From Saprospiraceae bacterium (GTDB lineage Bacteria; Bacteroidota; Bacteroidia; Chitinophagales; Saprospiraceae), in the NCBI GenBank assembly GCA_020630955.1, contig JAHDIE010000020.1, positions 1 through 56,437 on the forward strand: a stretch of 56,437 nucleotides of DNA, read 5' to 3'. Shown here piece after piece: positions 34,498 through 43,576 of the stretch (positions within the stretch are counted from its first letter, which is position 1; each line of letters begins with the position of its first letter). The notes beneath the pieces are model-generated. The model was not told the DNA's origin and did not search any database. It saw only the letters and a program-made list of their open reading frames with translations. A program made the translations under genes and the position numbers.

Positions 34498-36024
34498 TTA
34501 AACTTGTTCTTTTAAATAGTCTAAACCTTCTCTTAACAAGGCTTGAAGAGGTTGTTTGGAAGAACAGGCGAATTCTGCTACAGCGATATCTTCTTCCAAT
34601 AACTCATTGATTCCCAGACCCTCCATTCTTTCAATATTGCCTGTTAAAATGGCTTTCATTAGGTGTTGTGGATAAATATCCATAGGAAGCATTTTCTCAT
34701 ATTGACCAGTTACAACAAACGCTCTTCTTTCTCCATGTGTATTTGTATCAACTTCAAACTCATGGTCGGGAAACAAGAAATTTGGAAATGTTCCAGACAC
34801 ACTTGGTCTTGGTTTTAATGGAAGCAACCAACCAAAAGCTTCATAATAATCACCTTCCTTGATTACTGTAATTTGATCATCATAACCATTGAGGTACTGA
34901 TTCATTTCAACCTTTTCTCCAGTTAAAATGTCACCAGCAATAATTCTCATATTGTTTGAATTTATTTGCCCATTTAATAATTCGCCTATACTAGCCCCCT
35001 TAAAAGTTCTTATATACTTTGGATTTTGAACCTGACCACCTACGGCAACAATCTGTTCTTGTTTTAGCTCTCCTGCATTAAATAAATTACCTAAATTAAT
35101 CAGCTCTTTCAAACTTAAGGTCCAGACAACATCGGATCCTTTGATTGGTCTAATATGATGTATTTGTATTCCAACATTCCCTGTCGGATGTGGACCTTCA
35201 AAAATATTTACTTCTGCATTTGATATCTGCTTAGCCAATTCTGCTTGAGATGAATGGCATGAAAAGTACACATTACCTGAAGTCAACTTTGATAATACCT
35301 CAATCCCTTTATTTATTTCAGAATATCTTCCATTAATTATTAATTCAGAATCTGGCGCCAAAGGACCAGTATCAAAAGCTGAAATGAAAATATCTCGAGG
35401 ATCAATGGACGGATCAGCAACCGTTCCAAAAGGTCTTTGAATAATGTTTCCTAAAAAACCGGTAGTTTTTAAAAATTCAATAAGTTCAATTCGGGAAGCT
35501 TCATTTAGGTTAGGAATATCAAATGCTTTATATTTTTGTTGCTTGTCTGCAAGAATAACAACTTCTGAGATGGCTCTTTTTGCTCCTCTATTAATTTCAA
35601 TAACTTCACCACTTACAGGAGCAACATAAAATATATCAGGATTTTTCTTATCAAAAAATAAAGGATCACCTGCTTTAACTTCAGCTCCAACTTCAACCAT
35701 CATTTTAGGAATTGGAGCAATTCCTCGAAAATTTGTAGGCCTTACGGCAAATCTTGTAACGTTTCCATCTACAACTTCACCAGTAGCTTGACCTGTTATC
35801 TTAATATTATGACCTTTTTTAAGCTTATGGAAATTAAAATTGCTGAGCTCCGAGGGACCTTGCGCTTTTGCCAGAGATGAAATTCTTGGCCAGAGGCTCA
35901 TGTTTGTTTGTTCGGTATCTATACCTGTTTTTTTCGCCTCAATTTGAATTAGATTATCAGCAAGAGAAATCAATACAATTAATACGATAATTATACCGAT
36001 AACGATTAATGCAATTTGGAACAT
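34498..36024 (-). CDS. nqrA: Na+-NQR subunit A with an N-terminal membrane extension
   Basis: The first subunit of Na+-NQR, normally a soluble protein of about 446 residues. This one has 508. The family begins at HKLKKGHNIKITGQ (residues 66-79), and the core follows without gaps (RFAVRPTNFRGIAPIPKMMVE; FISAFDTGPLAPDS; GANVG-like NVGIQIHHI). The extra 65 residues hold a strong transmembrane helix (FQIALIVIGIIIVLIVLISL) and a polar linker. A downstream ATG (residue 42) could give a soluble form, but the helix is too clear to be accidental reading. It leads the operon. Confidence 0.95.
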   Translation of the reverse strand: MFQIALIVIGIIIVLIVLISLADNLIQIEAKKTGIDTEQTNMSLWPRISSLAKAQGPSELSNFNFHKLKKGHNIKITGQATGEVVDGNVTRFAVRPTNFRGIAPIPKMMVEVGAEVKAGDPLFFDKKNPDIFYVAPVSGEVIEINRGAKRAISEVVILADKQQKYKAFDIPNLNEASRIELIEFLKTTGFLGNIIQRPFGTVADPSIDPRDIFISAFDTGPLAPDSELIINGRYSEINKGIEVLSKLTSGNVYFSCHSSQAELAKQISNAEVNIFEGPHPTGNVGIQIHHIRPIKGSDVVWTLSLKELINLGNLFNAGELKQEQIVAVGGQVQNPKYIRTFKGASIGELLNGQINSNNMRIIAGDILTGEKVEMNQYLNGYDDQITVIKEGDYYEAFGWLLPLKPRPSVSGTFPNFLFPDHEFEVDTNTHGERRAFVVTGQYEKMLPMDIYPQHLMKAILTGNIERMEGLGINELLEEDIAVAEFACSSKQPLQALLREGLDYLKEQV

Positions 36025-36087
36025 AGATTGGTATGCAACTAGTGAATAAATTTGATTAAAAGCTACATTAAGTAAATTTTAACAGCG

Positions 36088-36095
36088 CAAAGATA
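36088..36095 (-). promoter_or_regulatory. Probable -7 element of the nqr operon
   Basis: TATCTTTG on the minus strand, followed by GCGC, matches TAnnTTTG and the G/C-rich start region seen at other promoters in this window (rpsU, rpmI). The -33 element is not evident. Confidence 0.5.
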
Positions 36096-36257
36096 TAAAG
36101 GTTTTTATTATATCTTAGGCATGGTTTATCAAATTGTTAAGAGGATTAAATATTCTAGAGTTGTCATTTATTAAACCAAAAAGATTATGTAGAATTTTCT
36201 TTCAAAAAAGTATACATTACAGATATTTATATACATATTTTTATCAGTTTGGCATTT

Positions 36258-36265
36258 TAAATTTG
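36258..36265 (+). promoter_or_regulatory. Possible -7 element of the T9SS plug gene
   Basis: TAAATTTG on the plus strand, a full TAnnTTTG match 147 bases before the ATG. A 7-bp hairpin (36286-36305) would fall in the leader. No -33 TTG. Confidence 0.35.
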
Positions 36266-36411
36266 GTAAAAATCAATTGGAGCAATACTTCCATTTACGG
36301 AAGTAAAAAGAAAATAATTGAGGTTTTATATATAAAATCATGTTAAGAAAAGTATCGTCTTCAATCATTTAAACAGAATCAACGTTTTAATTAGGCATAG
36401 TATATTATAAA

Positions 36412-37722
36412 ATGAAAATACCGACATTATCTAAATTGGCAATTGTATTCATGTTGGGACTTTTTTTATCCGAAAAGGCAATAACCCAAAGTGACGTTGT
36501 TGTTTATGATAATGAAATTTACGTTGATTACATTGCAGGATTAAGTTTTCATATCACTGACTTACCAACCTCACTCCCCATCCTAGATTTAGGCTCAAGT
36601 AGTCTTACCTTATCTTTTGATGATATGGGTGGTTCTTTTTATGATTACACCTATGAAATTGTGCATTGTGATAAAGATTGGAATAAAAGTGAAATCAACG
36701 AATTGGAATTTCTAGACGGCTTTAATGGAGAGTTGATTGAAAATTTTACAGCATCAGAAAATACTTATGTAGATTATACACATTATAGTCTGACTATACC
36801 TAATAATGAAGTAAGAATGAAAGCTTCTGGAAATTATGTATTAATCATTTATGATGAAGACAAACTTCCTATTATAACCAGAAGATTTATTGTTGTGCAA
36901 CCTAGAGTATTGGTAGAATCTGAATTTAGAAAAAATCAATTGATTGAGAATCTTAATACTCATCATGCCATTTATTTTCAAGTTATTGATAGAGAAGGAT
37001 ACCTCTCAAATCCTACCGAAGAACTCTACGTAACCATAATGCAAAATGGAAGATGGGACACAGCCATTTCTAACATAAGAGGACAGAGTGTACTTGGAGA
37101 AAGAATTTCCTTTAATTTGGAAAGACCGTTTTCATTTCCAGCATATAAGGAGTTTAGAAATTTTGATATTCGAAATTTAGAAACTGTTACAAGAAATGTT
37201 CATAGTTTGGATCTAACCAATGAAGGAACAAAAGCAATATTGGAGGTGTCAAAAAATCGTAAATATGGCAACTACATATTTGAAAATGATGCAAATGGTT
37301 TGTTTGTTCATGATAACCAAAACGATAGAAGATGGTCAGGAATTCCAATTCCTCCTAACAATTATAGAGGAGCAATTACTGGTGACTATGTTGATGTATA
37401 CTTCACGTTAAAAACAATGGAAATTTATGATGAGGATGTTTACCTATTAGGTGGTTTTTCTGATTGGAAAATTAGACCAGATTATAAAATGGAATATGAT
37501 AATGAGAAAAAAGTTTATCGAGCTAATTCCTTTTTCAAGCAAGGTTATTACGATTATTATTATGTTTCAGTGAACAAGGACAACGAAATAAACTTTGATG
37601 TTCTAGAAGGAAGTCATAGAAATACAGAAAATGATTATACTATTATTGTCTACCAAAGAGCATACGGCAGCAATTACGATCAGATAATTGCCATAAATCA
37701 AATTAACACCCAAACCAATTAA
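36412..37722 (+). CDS. Type IX secretion system plug protein (DUF5103)
   Basis: A 436-residue exported protein with signal peptide (MKIPTLSKLAIVFMLGLFLS to KAITQS). The DUF5103 pattern is clear: LSFDDMGGSFYDYTYEIVHC, DWNKSEINELEFLDGF, and DEDKLPIITRRFIVVQPRV. The C-terminal part has GAITGDYVDVYFTLK and YLLGGFSDWKI. In the T9SS of Flavobacterium this family is the Plug that closes the periplasmic side of the SprA translocon. It therefore acts at the outer membrane. The gene is alone and divergent from nqrA. A probable T9SS substrate is encoded at 44040-46298. Confidence 0.9.
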   Translation: MKIPTLSKLAIVFMLGLFLSEKAITQSDVVVYDNEIYVDYIAGLSFHITDLPTSLPILDLGSSSLTLSFDDMGGSFYDYTYEIVHCDKDWNKSEINELEFLDGFNGELIENFTASENTYVDYTHYSLTIPNNEVRMKASGNYVLIIYDEDKLPIITRRFIVVQPRVLVESEFRKNQLIENLNTHHAIYFQVIDREGYLSNPTEELYVTIMQNGRWDTAISNIRGQSVLGERISFNLERPFSFPAYKEFRNFDIRNLETVTRNVHSLDLTNEGTKAILEVSKNRKYGNYIFENDANGLFVHDNQNDRRWSGIPIPPNNYRGAITGDYVDVYFTLKTMEIYDEDVYLLGGFSDWKIRPDYKMEYDNEKKVYRANSFFKQGYYDYYYVSVNKDNEINFDVLEGSHRNTENDYTIIVYQRAYGSNYDQIIAINQINTQTN

Positions 37723-37827
37723 GCTTTCAGTACATTAATCTTCTTAAATCATATTTTAATAGATATAATTTGATCGAGTAAGACTTATACTAGATATTTA
37801 GGCAATGTTTACCAAATATTAAAAACT

Positions 37828-39246
37828 ATGAAAAGCATTGTAAGTCTGATCACAATGTTGTCTTTTATATCAATTGATCTAATTGCACAGCAAACTCTTA
37901 GCTTGCAGGATTGCATTTCAAAAGCCCTCGACCAAAGTCTAATGTTGCAAGAAGCAGACCTTGCAATAGAAAATGCTCAATTGAATTTAAGTCAAGCCCA
38001 ATCAAATCGACACCCTAACTTAACAGGCATTGGAGGTCTAAATTATAATTTTGGAAGGAGCATTGATCCAACAACAAATGAGTTTATTACAAGTCGTTTT
38101 ACCTCAAACAATTATGGTCTTTCCAGTGGAGTTCTTTTATTTGGTGGCAATAGGCTTAGGAATGCAATCAAGCAAACAGATATAGATTTAGAAGCAGTTA
38201 AAACAGATAAGAAGCAATCTGAGGCGGATATTGCACTCCAAGTAGCAACCACCTACCTAAATACTTTGTTTGCAATAGAAAACATCAATTTAGCTGAAAC
38301 ACAACTAAAGCAATCAGAAGAACAATTGATTTTCATAAATAAACTTATAGCTGCAGGAGCTAGACCAAAAAATGAAAATTTAAATTTATTGGCCCAAATA
38401 AGCGCAAATAAACAAAGCATAATTGTTGCTAAAAACAATCGGCAACTATCGCTTTTACAATTGAAACAATTATTAAGAATTGACCCTTCGGTGGAAATAA
38501 GTTTGCAAGCGCCTAGAGAAATTGACATTCAGACAGATCCAGATTTAATTACTTTTGCAGAAGCTTATGAATTAACCTTAAGATCACAGCCAGCTGTCCA
38601 AGCGGCAATATTACGAGAAAAAAGTGCGCAATACAATTTAAAAATAGCTGAAGCGGACTTATTGCCAACACTCTCATTAGGTGGGAATTTGAGCTCAGCC
38701 TTTTCCAATAGAGGGTTTAGGTTTGATGGTGTTGAAACAATTAGTCAATCTCAGCAAGCCGTAATTAACGGTATGCCAGTAAACTTTACAATTGAACAAG
38801 AAATTCCAGCAAGAAGAGATGCAACATTTGGTGAACAGATTCAAGACAACATTTCACTAGGACTTGGTTTAAATTTGAATATTCCAATCTACAATAGAGG
38901 GCTTACCAAAACAAATATCCAAAGAGCGAAATTAGGGATAAAATCCTCCGAAATCGCTGTTGCTCGAGTACGAGAATCAATCCAAATATTGGTACAACAA
39001 GCATTAGCAGATGCAAGAGCAGCTAAAAATGCTATGGTTGCTTCTGAATCAACTTTATTCGCACGCAAAGCTGCATTAGAGAATGCACAGAAAAGATTCG
39101 AAGCCGGCTCTCTTAATACCTTCGATTTAACATCAATCCAAACTCAATATGATAATTCCGCAATAAATTTCTTAATTGACAAATACAACTACCTATTTGC
39201 AATTAAAGTATTGGATTTTTATATGGGCAAACCTATTAAACTATAA
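37828..39246 (+). CDS. TolC-family outer-membrane efflux protein
   Basis: A 472-residue TolC-type trimeric outer-membrane channel. Signal peptide (MKSIVSLITMLSFISIDLIAQ), then two outer-membrane-factor repeats rich in coiled coil: SKALDQSLMLQEADLAIENA, LNLSQAQSNRHPNLTG, and in the second half LREKSAQYNLKIAEADLLP and KRFEAGSLNTFDLTSIQTQY. It is followed 5 bases later by a periplasmic adaptor. Together they form two parts of a tripartite exporter. Confidence 0.93.
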   Translation: MKSIVSLITMLSFISIDLIAQQTLSLQDCISKALDQSLMLQEADLAIENAQLNLSQAQSNRHPNLTGIGGLNYNFGRSIDPTTNEFITSRFTSNNYGLSSGVLLFGGNRLRNAIKQTDIDLEAVKTDKKQSEADIALQVATTYLNTLFAIENINLAETQLKQSEEQLIFINKLIAAGARPKNENLNLLAQISANKQSIIVAKNNRQLSLLQLKQLLRIDPSVEISLQAPREIDIQTDPDLITFAEAYELTLRSQPAVQAAILREKSAQYNLKIAEADLLPTLSLGGNLSSAFSNRGFRFDGVETISQSQQAVINGMPVNFTIEQEIPARRDATFGEQIQDNISLGLGLNLNIPIYNRGLTKTNIQRAKLGIKSSEIAVARVRESIQILVQQALADARAAKNAMVASESTLFARKAALENAQKRFEAGSLNTFDLTSIQTQYDNSAINFLIDKYNYLFAIKVLDFYMGKPIKL

Positions 39247-39251
39247 TCTTC

Positions 39252-40622
39252 ATGGCTAGGAAAACTAAGAAAAAGAAAAGATGGCTGATTTATTCACTAT
39301 TTGCTTTGGCAGGAATCATAGCTTTATTGTTCTACATAAAAATGAATTCGGAGCCAAAAGGGATTGAAATCACATTAGAAAAAGCTCAAATAAGAACCAT
39401 TCATGAAACCGTGTCAGCCAGTGGTAGAATTTTTCCTGAAAAAGAAGTTAAAATATCTTCAGATGTTTCTGGAGAGATTGTAGAACTTTATGTCAGCGAA
39501 GGAGATTCAGTTGTCGCAGGTCAAATTTTGGTAAAAATAGATCCAGATGCTTATCTCTCAGCAGTAGAAAGAGGTAAAGCAACAGTTAATAGTGCGAAAG
39601 CCCAATCTTCTATTTCTAAAAGTCAAATTGAATCTAGTATTGCCCAAAAGGAACAAATCTTAGCTCAACTTTCGAATGCGAAAAGAATTCATGAAAGAAA
39701 TATAGCACTTCATAAAGATGGCGTTATTTCTGATGTTGAAAAGGAACAATCGCTTTCAAATTTGGAAAGCTTAGAAGCAAATTTGAGAGCTTCAGAGGCA
39801 AGCATTAGGTCTAGTAAGCAAAGTGCAGAAGGCGCTGATTATAATGTTCAAAGTGCAGAAGCAACATTGAAAGAACTCAAAACAAGTCTAAATAGAACAA
39901 CCATAAAAGCACCAGTAAGTGGTATTGTGTCTTCTCTATCTGTAGAACAAGGCGAAAGAGTTGTTGGAACCATGCAAATGTCAGGTACAGAGATTATGAG
40001 AATTTCAAATCTTAACGCTATGGAGGTTCAAGTAGATGTTTCAGAAAATGATATTGTCAAAGTCAACATGGGAGATACTGTAAGTATTGAAGTTGACGCC
40101 TATCTTGACAAAAGATTTAAAGGAAGAATTACCGAAATTGCTAATTCTGCTTCAAACTTAAGTTCAGCGCTAGGTACAAGCATCAATACTGACCAAGTAA
40201 CAAATTTCCCTGTAAAAATTAGAATTCTATCAGATTCGTATAAAGATTTAGTCAGTGCATCAAGACCATACCCATTTAGACCAGGAATGTCTGCATCAGT
40301 TGATATCTATACGGACATTGCAAAGGATATAATCGCTGTTCCAATCCAAGCAGTGACTACAAGAATCAACGAAGAAAAAGAATTGGAAACTTCCATTGAA
40401 GAGTTTGATGAAGTCATTTTCCTTTTTGAATCGGATACGGTTCGTTCCATCAAAGTAATTTCTGGAATTCAAGATGATGAATATATTCAGATCAAGGATG
40501 GAATTGAAGTTGATCAAGAAATTGTTAGTGGACCTTACAGTGCAGTCTCAAAAAAACTAAACAATGGAACTGAGGCAAGAATAAAGGAAGAGGACAATTC
40601 AAAAGGATCCAAAGGTGAATAA
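39252..40622 (+). CDS. Periplasmic adaptor (HlyD/MacA-like) of an efflux pump
   Basis: A 456-residue membrane fusion protein with one N-terminal helix (WLIYSLFALAGIIALLFYIK). It has a biotinyl-lipoyl-like domain (GRIFPEKEVKISSDVSGEIV, LYVSEGDSVVAGQILVKID), an alpha-hairpin coiled coil (about residues 105-215), and a beta-barrel domain (TIKAPVSGIVSSLSVEQGERV). The pattern is closest to MacA-type adaptors that work with ABC transporters. No ABC ATPase or permease, nor an RND pump, is encoded in the window. The stop overlaps the next gene by 8 bases. Confidence 0.92.
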   Translation: MARKTKKKKRWLIYSLFALAGIIALLFYIKMNSEPKGIEITLEKAQIRTIHETVSASGRIFPEKEVKISSDVSGEIVELYVSEGDSVVAGQILVKIDPDAYLSAVERGKATVNSAKAQSSISKSQIESSIAQKEQILAQLSNAKRIHERNIALHKDGVISDVEKEQSLSNLESLEANLRASEASIRSSKQSAEGADYNVQSAEATLKELKTSLNRTTIKAPVSGIVSSLSVEQGERVVGTMQMSGTEIMRISNLNAMEVQVDVSENDIVKVNMGDTVSIEVDAYLDKRFKGRITEIANSASNLSSALGTSINTDQVTNFPVKIRILSDSYKDLVSASRPYPFRPGMSASVDIYTDIAKDIIAVPIQAVTTRINEEKELETSIEEFDEVIFLFESDTVRSIKVISGIQDDEYIQIKDGIEVDQEIVSGPYSAVSKKLNNGTEARIKEEDNSKGSKGE

Positions 40623-41214
40623 AAACGCACTTGCAATCTTTATAAAAAATCCAATTCTTGGTTCAGCTAAAACTAGAATTGCTAAAGATTCATCGGACAG
40701 AAATGCCCTTGACATTTATCAGCAATTATTAAGTATAACTAAAAATATCACCCAAAATGTTGATTGCAAAAAGTATCTTTTTTACAATCAATTTATTGAT
40801 TTAAATGATGATTGGAGTGAAAATCATTTTCATAAAAAACTACAACGAGGAGAAGACTTAGGTGAAAAAATGTTTCAAGCCATTAAACTATTATCAACTG
40901 AAGGAAATTCAAAAATATTATTAATTGGTTCTGATTGTCCTTACATAAGTCCAAATCTCATTAATAAAGCATTTAGGATACTCGAAGAACGAGATTTTGT
41001 TTTAGGCCCTACTTACGATGGTGGTTACTATTTAATTGGAATGAAAAAGCCCTTTAAATCTGTATTCTCAGAAATAGAATGGTCACAAGAAACCGTCTTT
41101 CAAAGAACAATTCAAAGAATTAACTCAATTGGTAAAACTTTTGAATTGCTAACTACACTACAAGATATTGATCATTTAGAAGATTGGGAAAATTATTTAA
41201 GCACCTTCAATTAA
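40615..41214 (+). CDS. TIGR04282/DUF2064-family glycosyltransferase-like protein
   Basis: A 199-residue nucleotide-diphospho-sugar transferase-like protein. Hallmarks are AIFIKNPILGSAKTRIAKD at the N-terminus, RGEDLGEKMFQAIK, IGSDCPYISPNLINKAF (metal/nucleotide site) and LGPTYDGGYYLIGMKKP. The family is often linked to arsenosugar synthesis, but no ArsS or related gene lies here, so the substrate is open. The start is GTG at 40615, 8 bases inside the adaptor gene, so the three genes 37828-41214 form one unit. Stop codons of this gene and the convergent cytochrome gene abut. Confidence 0.88.
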   Translation: MNKNALAIFIKNPILGSAKTRIAKDSSDRNALDIYQQLLSITKNITQNVDCKKYLFYNQFIDLNDDWSENHFHKKLQRGEDLGEKMFQAIKLLSTEGNSKILLIGSDCPYISPNLINKAFRILEERDFVLGPTYDGGYYLIGMKKPFKSVFSEIEWSQETVFQRTIQRINSIGKTFELLTTLQDIDHLEDWENYLSTFN

Positions 41215-42240
41215 TTATCTTTTTGCCATATAATCAATATAGGCCCTCAAATTATTTAACTGGTCTTCATTCATCCTTTCTGCAGTATAATGAGGCATAT
41301 ATGATTTCTTCATTACATAGGACGGAACGCCATATCGAATAACTTGATACATAGAATGTCTTTTGTACCCATTTGCTTTTTTACTCAAATGTGCAAATGT
41401 AAGTTTTGTATTGTCTAAGGTTAAGTAACTGTATTTTCCATTTGCATGACAATGCAAACAACTTCTTTCGTAAATCATTTTACCCATCTGTAAGTCTGGC
41501 TTATCAAAGACAAGATTTTTCCTTTTCACAGGAGGATCAACAAAGGTTGCAGGAGAACCTGAAAGAAATTTAGATTTAACAATCTCAATCGCCTCACTTT
41601 TAGAAGTCTCCTCATTTAGTGCCTTTTCAATAAAATCTCGTTCAATGGAAGTAAATCTCAGATCCCCGACTTTTAAATCGATATCATACAAGTAGCTTAA
41701 AATTGATTCAATTTCCCAATCCTCCAAAGCCCTTCCTTGAGCACATTCAGTTGCACATAATTGTATTGCATTTCGTATATCTCCCCTAGCTTCATATACC
41801 AAATCTCCATATTTCTTATAATAATCATCATTATAAAATGAAGTTCGATTAACAGCACCGTATAAAGTCGTCCCTTGCAAAAAAGGAAGGTCGTTTTCAA
41901 TAGCGTATCGGAGCCTATCCTCAGGATCTGAGACACTTAAGTTAGGGTCTTCTTTTACAAGATTATGACATGATGTACAGACAAAATGCTTACTTTGTTT
42001 ACGCACCTTATTGCCCTTATGGTTAACTGTAAACCCATTTTTTATAATCTCCTCTCCTCTTTTAGCAGACACACCTTCAATTGAATGATCTATTTGATGA
42101 GGTAACTGAGCATCTCCAAGTGCTAAAAGAAGTGAATTAACTGTTTCGTTAGGAACAAGTTGCACAGGCTGTTCATTAAAAGATGCAGTAGAAAGTATAA
42201 TAATTATTACTGCGAATCCGAAACAAATACTTTTTATCAT
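41215..42240 (-). CDS. Diheme cytochrome c
   Basis: A 341-residue exported protein: signal peptide (IKSICFGFAVIIIILSTASF), then two haem c sites, CTSCH at 88-92 and CLHCH at 261-265. A further Cys pair at 162 and 166 (LCATECAQGR) lies between the two domains and is a candidate for a disulphide or an unusual haem ligand. Methionines in VMKKSYMPH follow the second site. The overall shape resembles SoxA/TsdA-type diheme cytochromes, but that is a weak likeness. It is the last gene of an operon with a beta-barrel and a haem-like lipoprotein; its start overlaps the barrel gene by 4 bases. Confidence 0.88.
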   Translation of the reverse strand: MIKSICFGFAVIIIILSTASFNEQPVQLVPNETVNSLLLALGDAQLPHQIDHSIEGVSAKRGEEIIKNGFTVNHKGNKVRKQSKHFVCTSCHNLVKEDPNLSVSDPEDRLRYAIENDLPFLQGTTLYGAVNRTSFYNDDYYKKYGDLVYEARGDIRNAIQLCATECAQGRALEDWEIESILSYLYDIDLKVGDLRFTSIERDFIEKALNEETSKSEAIEIVKSKFLSGSPATFVDPPVKRKNLVFDKPDLQMGKMIYERSCLHCHANGKYSYLTLDNTKLTFAHLSKKANGYKRHSMYQVIRYGVPSYVMKKSYMPHYTAERMNEDQLNNLRAYIDYMAKR

Positions 42241-43112
42241 ATTGCAAATAATCTTGAAACAATGAAGCCCACTCTAAATTCTCCTTCTGCCCAATCAGAT
42301 GTATTGTTAGGGATATAATCTGTTGCCATTAAACCTTTTGCGTTGGTGAAGTTAATTTGAAAAGTATGACCACCACCAGTCTCCCATTCTAATGCTATTC
42401 CAGTAGAAGGAAAATACAAAGGATTATCTTCAACCTGTAAATCTCTTGATCCATTAAAAGGATACACTCCTTCCCCAATAATTGCAAAAGTTTTTGTAAA
42501 CTGATATTTCAAGGCTCCACCAACTGAGGCTAAGTCGTTCCTATCTCCTTCTCTGACTACATTTCTATAAGTAAATCCAGCATTAAATTGAATACTTAAT
42601 TTATTGGCAAGCTTTTTACCTGCCATAAATTGCAGGTGATAAACAATTCGATGAGCAAATTTTGGAAATGTAGATAAGGTAGGTTCACTACTATTTGATT
42701 TTGGCATCGTACTAATTGAAGCCAATCCATAAACAGAAATAGTGAACGGGAAACTACTACCATATCTATTATCGGCCAATCTTAATTTTGTAGATAAGTT
42801 TAAATTTTGCCTTAATTCATTTGACCCTTTGGTTCTGCTAATACCTATCATCCATTTTTCATTCAATCCATAGTCAAACCCAATCATTACATCTGAGGCA
42901 TTTTCCAATCCATAAAAAGTTTGCCAACCTCCAGCAATTCCGGCAAAATCACCGAAGCGATGACCAATTCGAAAATCTAATTTCCCCTTCTCCAGTGTTT
43001 CAATTGAAACTGAATTGATAATCTTAGTATCCTTAAAAACTCTTGGATCTTCATCTTGCGCGAAGAGCGAACCAAAAAGGAAAACTATAATTATTGTATA
43101 TCTTAATTTCAT
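42237..43112 (-). CDS. DUF5777 family outer-membrane beta-barrel protein
   Basis: A 291-residue exported protein with signal peptide (MKLRYTIIIVFLFGSLFAQ). It continues with the DUF5777 opening INSVSIETLEKGKLDFRIGHRFGD, then alternating amphipathic strands rich in aromatic and glycine residues (GGWQTFYGLENASDVMIGFD, HTFQINFTNAKGLM). This suggests an outer-membrane barrel. The function of the family is unknown; it is often found beside c-type cytochromes. Overlap with the diheme cytochrome gene (4 bases) and a 21-base gap to the upstream lipoprotein indicate one operon. Confidence 0.85.
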   Translation of the reverse strand: MKLRYTIIIVFLFGSLFAQDEDPRVFKDTKIINSVSIETLEKGKLDFRIGHRFGDFAGIAGGWQTFYGLENASDVMIGFDYGLNEKWMIGISRTKGSNELRQNLNLSTKLRLADNRYGSSFPFTISVYGLASISTMPKSNSSEPTLSTFPKFAHRIVYHLQFMAGKKLANKLSIQFNAGFTYRNVVREGDRNDLASVGGALKYQFTKTFAIIGEGVYPFNGSRDLQVEDNPLYFPSTGIALEWETGGGHTFQINFTNAKGLMATDYIPNNTSDWAEGEFRVGFIVSRLFAI

Positions 43113-43133
43113 AATTCTTAACTATAAGCTATT

Positions 43134-43493
43134 TTATTCTTTTAAGTACCCACCTTCTACCCAACATCTTAGCAATACCCTTTCCAAGGAATCTAACTGC
43201 GGATCTGTAGGTGGCATATCATTTAAGACAAATACCCTGAACTCAAATGCATCATCTGTCAGAGATGTCTCCATGGCTTCATAGGTAGTGCTATAAATTG
43301 GTTTTTGCCCACTGCTTGGATTGTGACAAGTTGAACCTTCTCCACATTTTGACCTTATAATTGATCTTACATCATCAAATGTTACCAACTCTTCACATTT
43401 AAAATCATCCACTAATTTGTCCTTTGTGCAACCTTGGGGCATTATTAGTGTTATTGTTAGAATGAGAATAATTAATATGTTTAGAAACTTCAT
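43134..43493 (-). CDS. Small lipoprotein with a haem-like CX5CH motif
   Basis: A 119-residue lipoprotein, lipobox MPQGC (Cys22). The segment DDVRSIIRSKCGEGSTCHNP contains C50-x5-C56-H57. It looks like the cytochrome c-like lipoproteins of Bacteroidota (IIxxKCxxxxCHN), but the two cysteines are spaced wider than the standard CXXCH. A later VFVLNDMPPTDPQLDSLE supplies a methionine that could be the distal ligand (NDMPP is typical of such cytochromes). Haem attachment is therefore plausible but unproven. It is the first gene of the operon with the DUF5777 barrel and the diheme cytochrome. Confidence 0.75.
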   Translation of the reverse strand: MKFLNILIILILTITLIMPQGCTKDKLVDDFKCEELVTFDDVRSIIRSKCGEGSTCHNPSSGQKPIYSTTYEAMETSLTDDAFEFRVFVLNDMPPTDPQLDSLERVLLRCWVEGGYLKE

Positions 43494-43576
43494 ATTTTTG
43501 CAACTGTTTACAGTACAATTTTAATTAATATATTACTATTTACATTAATATTTAATCATAAAAGAAAATTTAAATT

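Larger units (their letters stand above)
36025..36411. other. Divergent nqrA/plug intergenic region, 387 bases
   Basis: No convincing gene. For nqr, the minus strand has TATCTTTG followed by GCGC (36095-36088), a full -7 match 64 bases before the ATG. For the plug gene, the plus strand has TAAATTTG (36258-36265), and a hairpin TACTTCC-N6-GGAAGTA (36286-36305) would lie in a leader of about 140 bases. Neither has a TTG at the right distance. A 70-codon open frame from TTG 36134 is very AT-rich and has no recognisable features. Confidence 0.5.

Noticed and set aside
36134-36346. 70-codon open frame in the nqrA/plug gap
   Set aside because: TTG start, AT-driven composition, no signal or motif, and it contains a promoter-like element and a hairpin.
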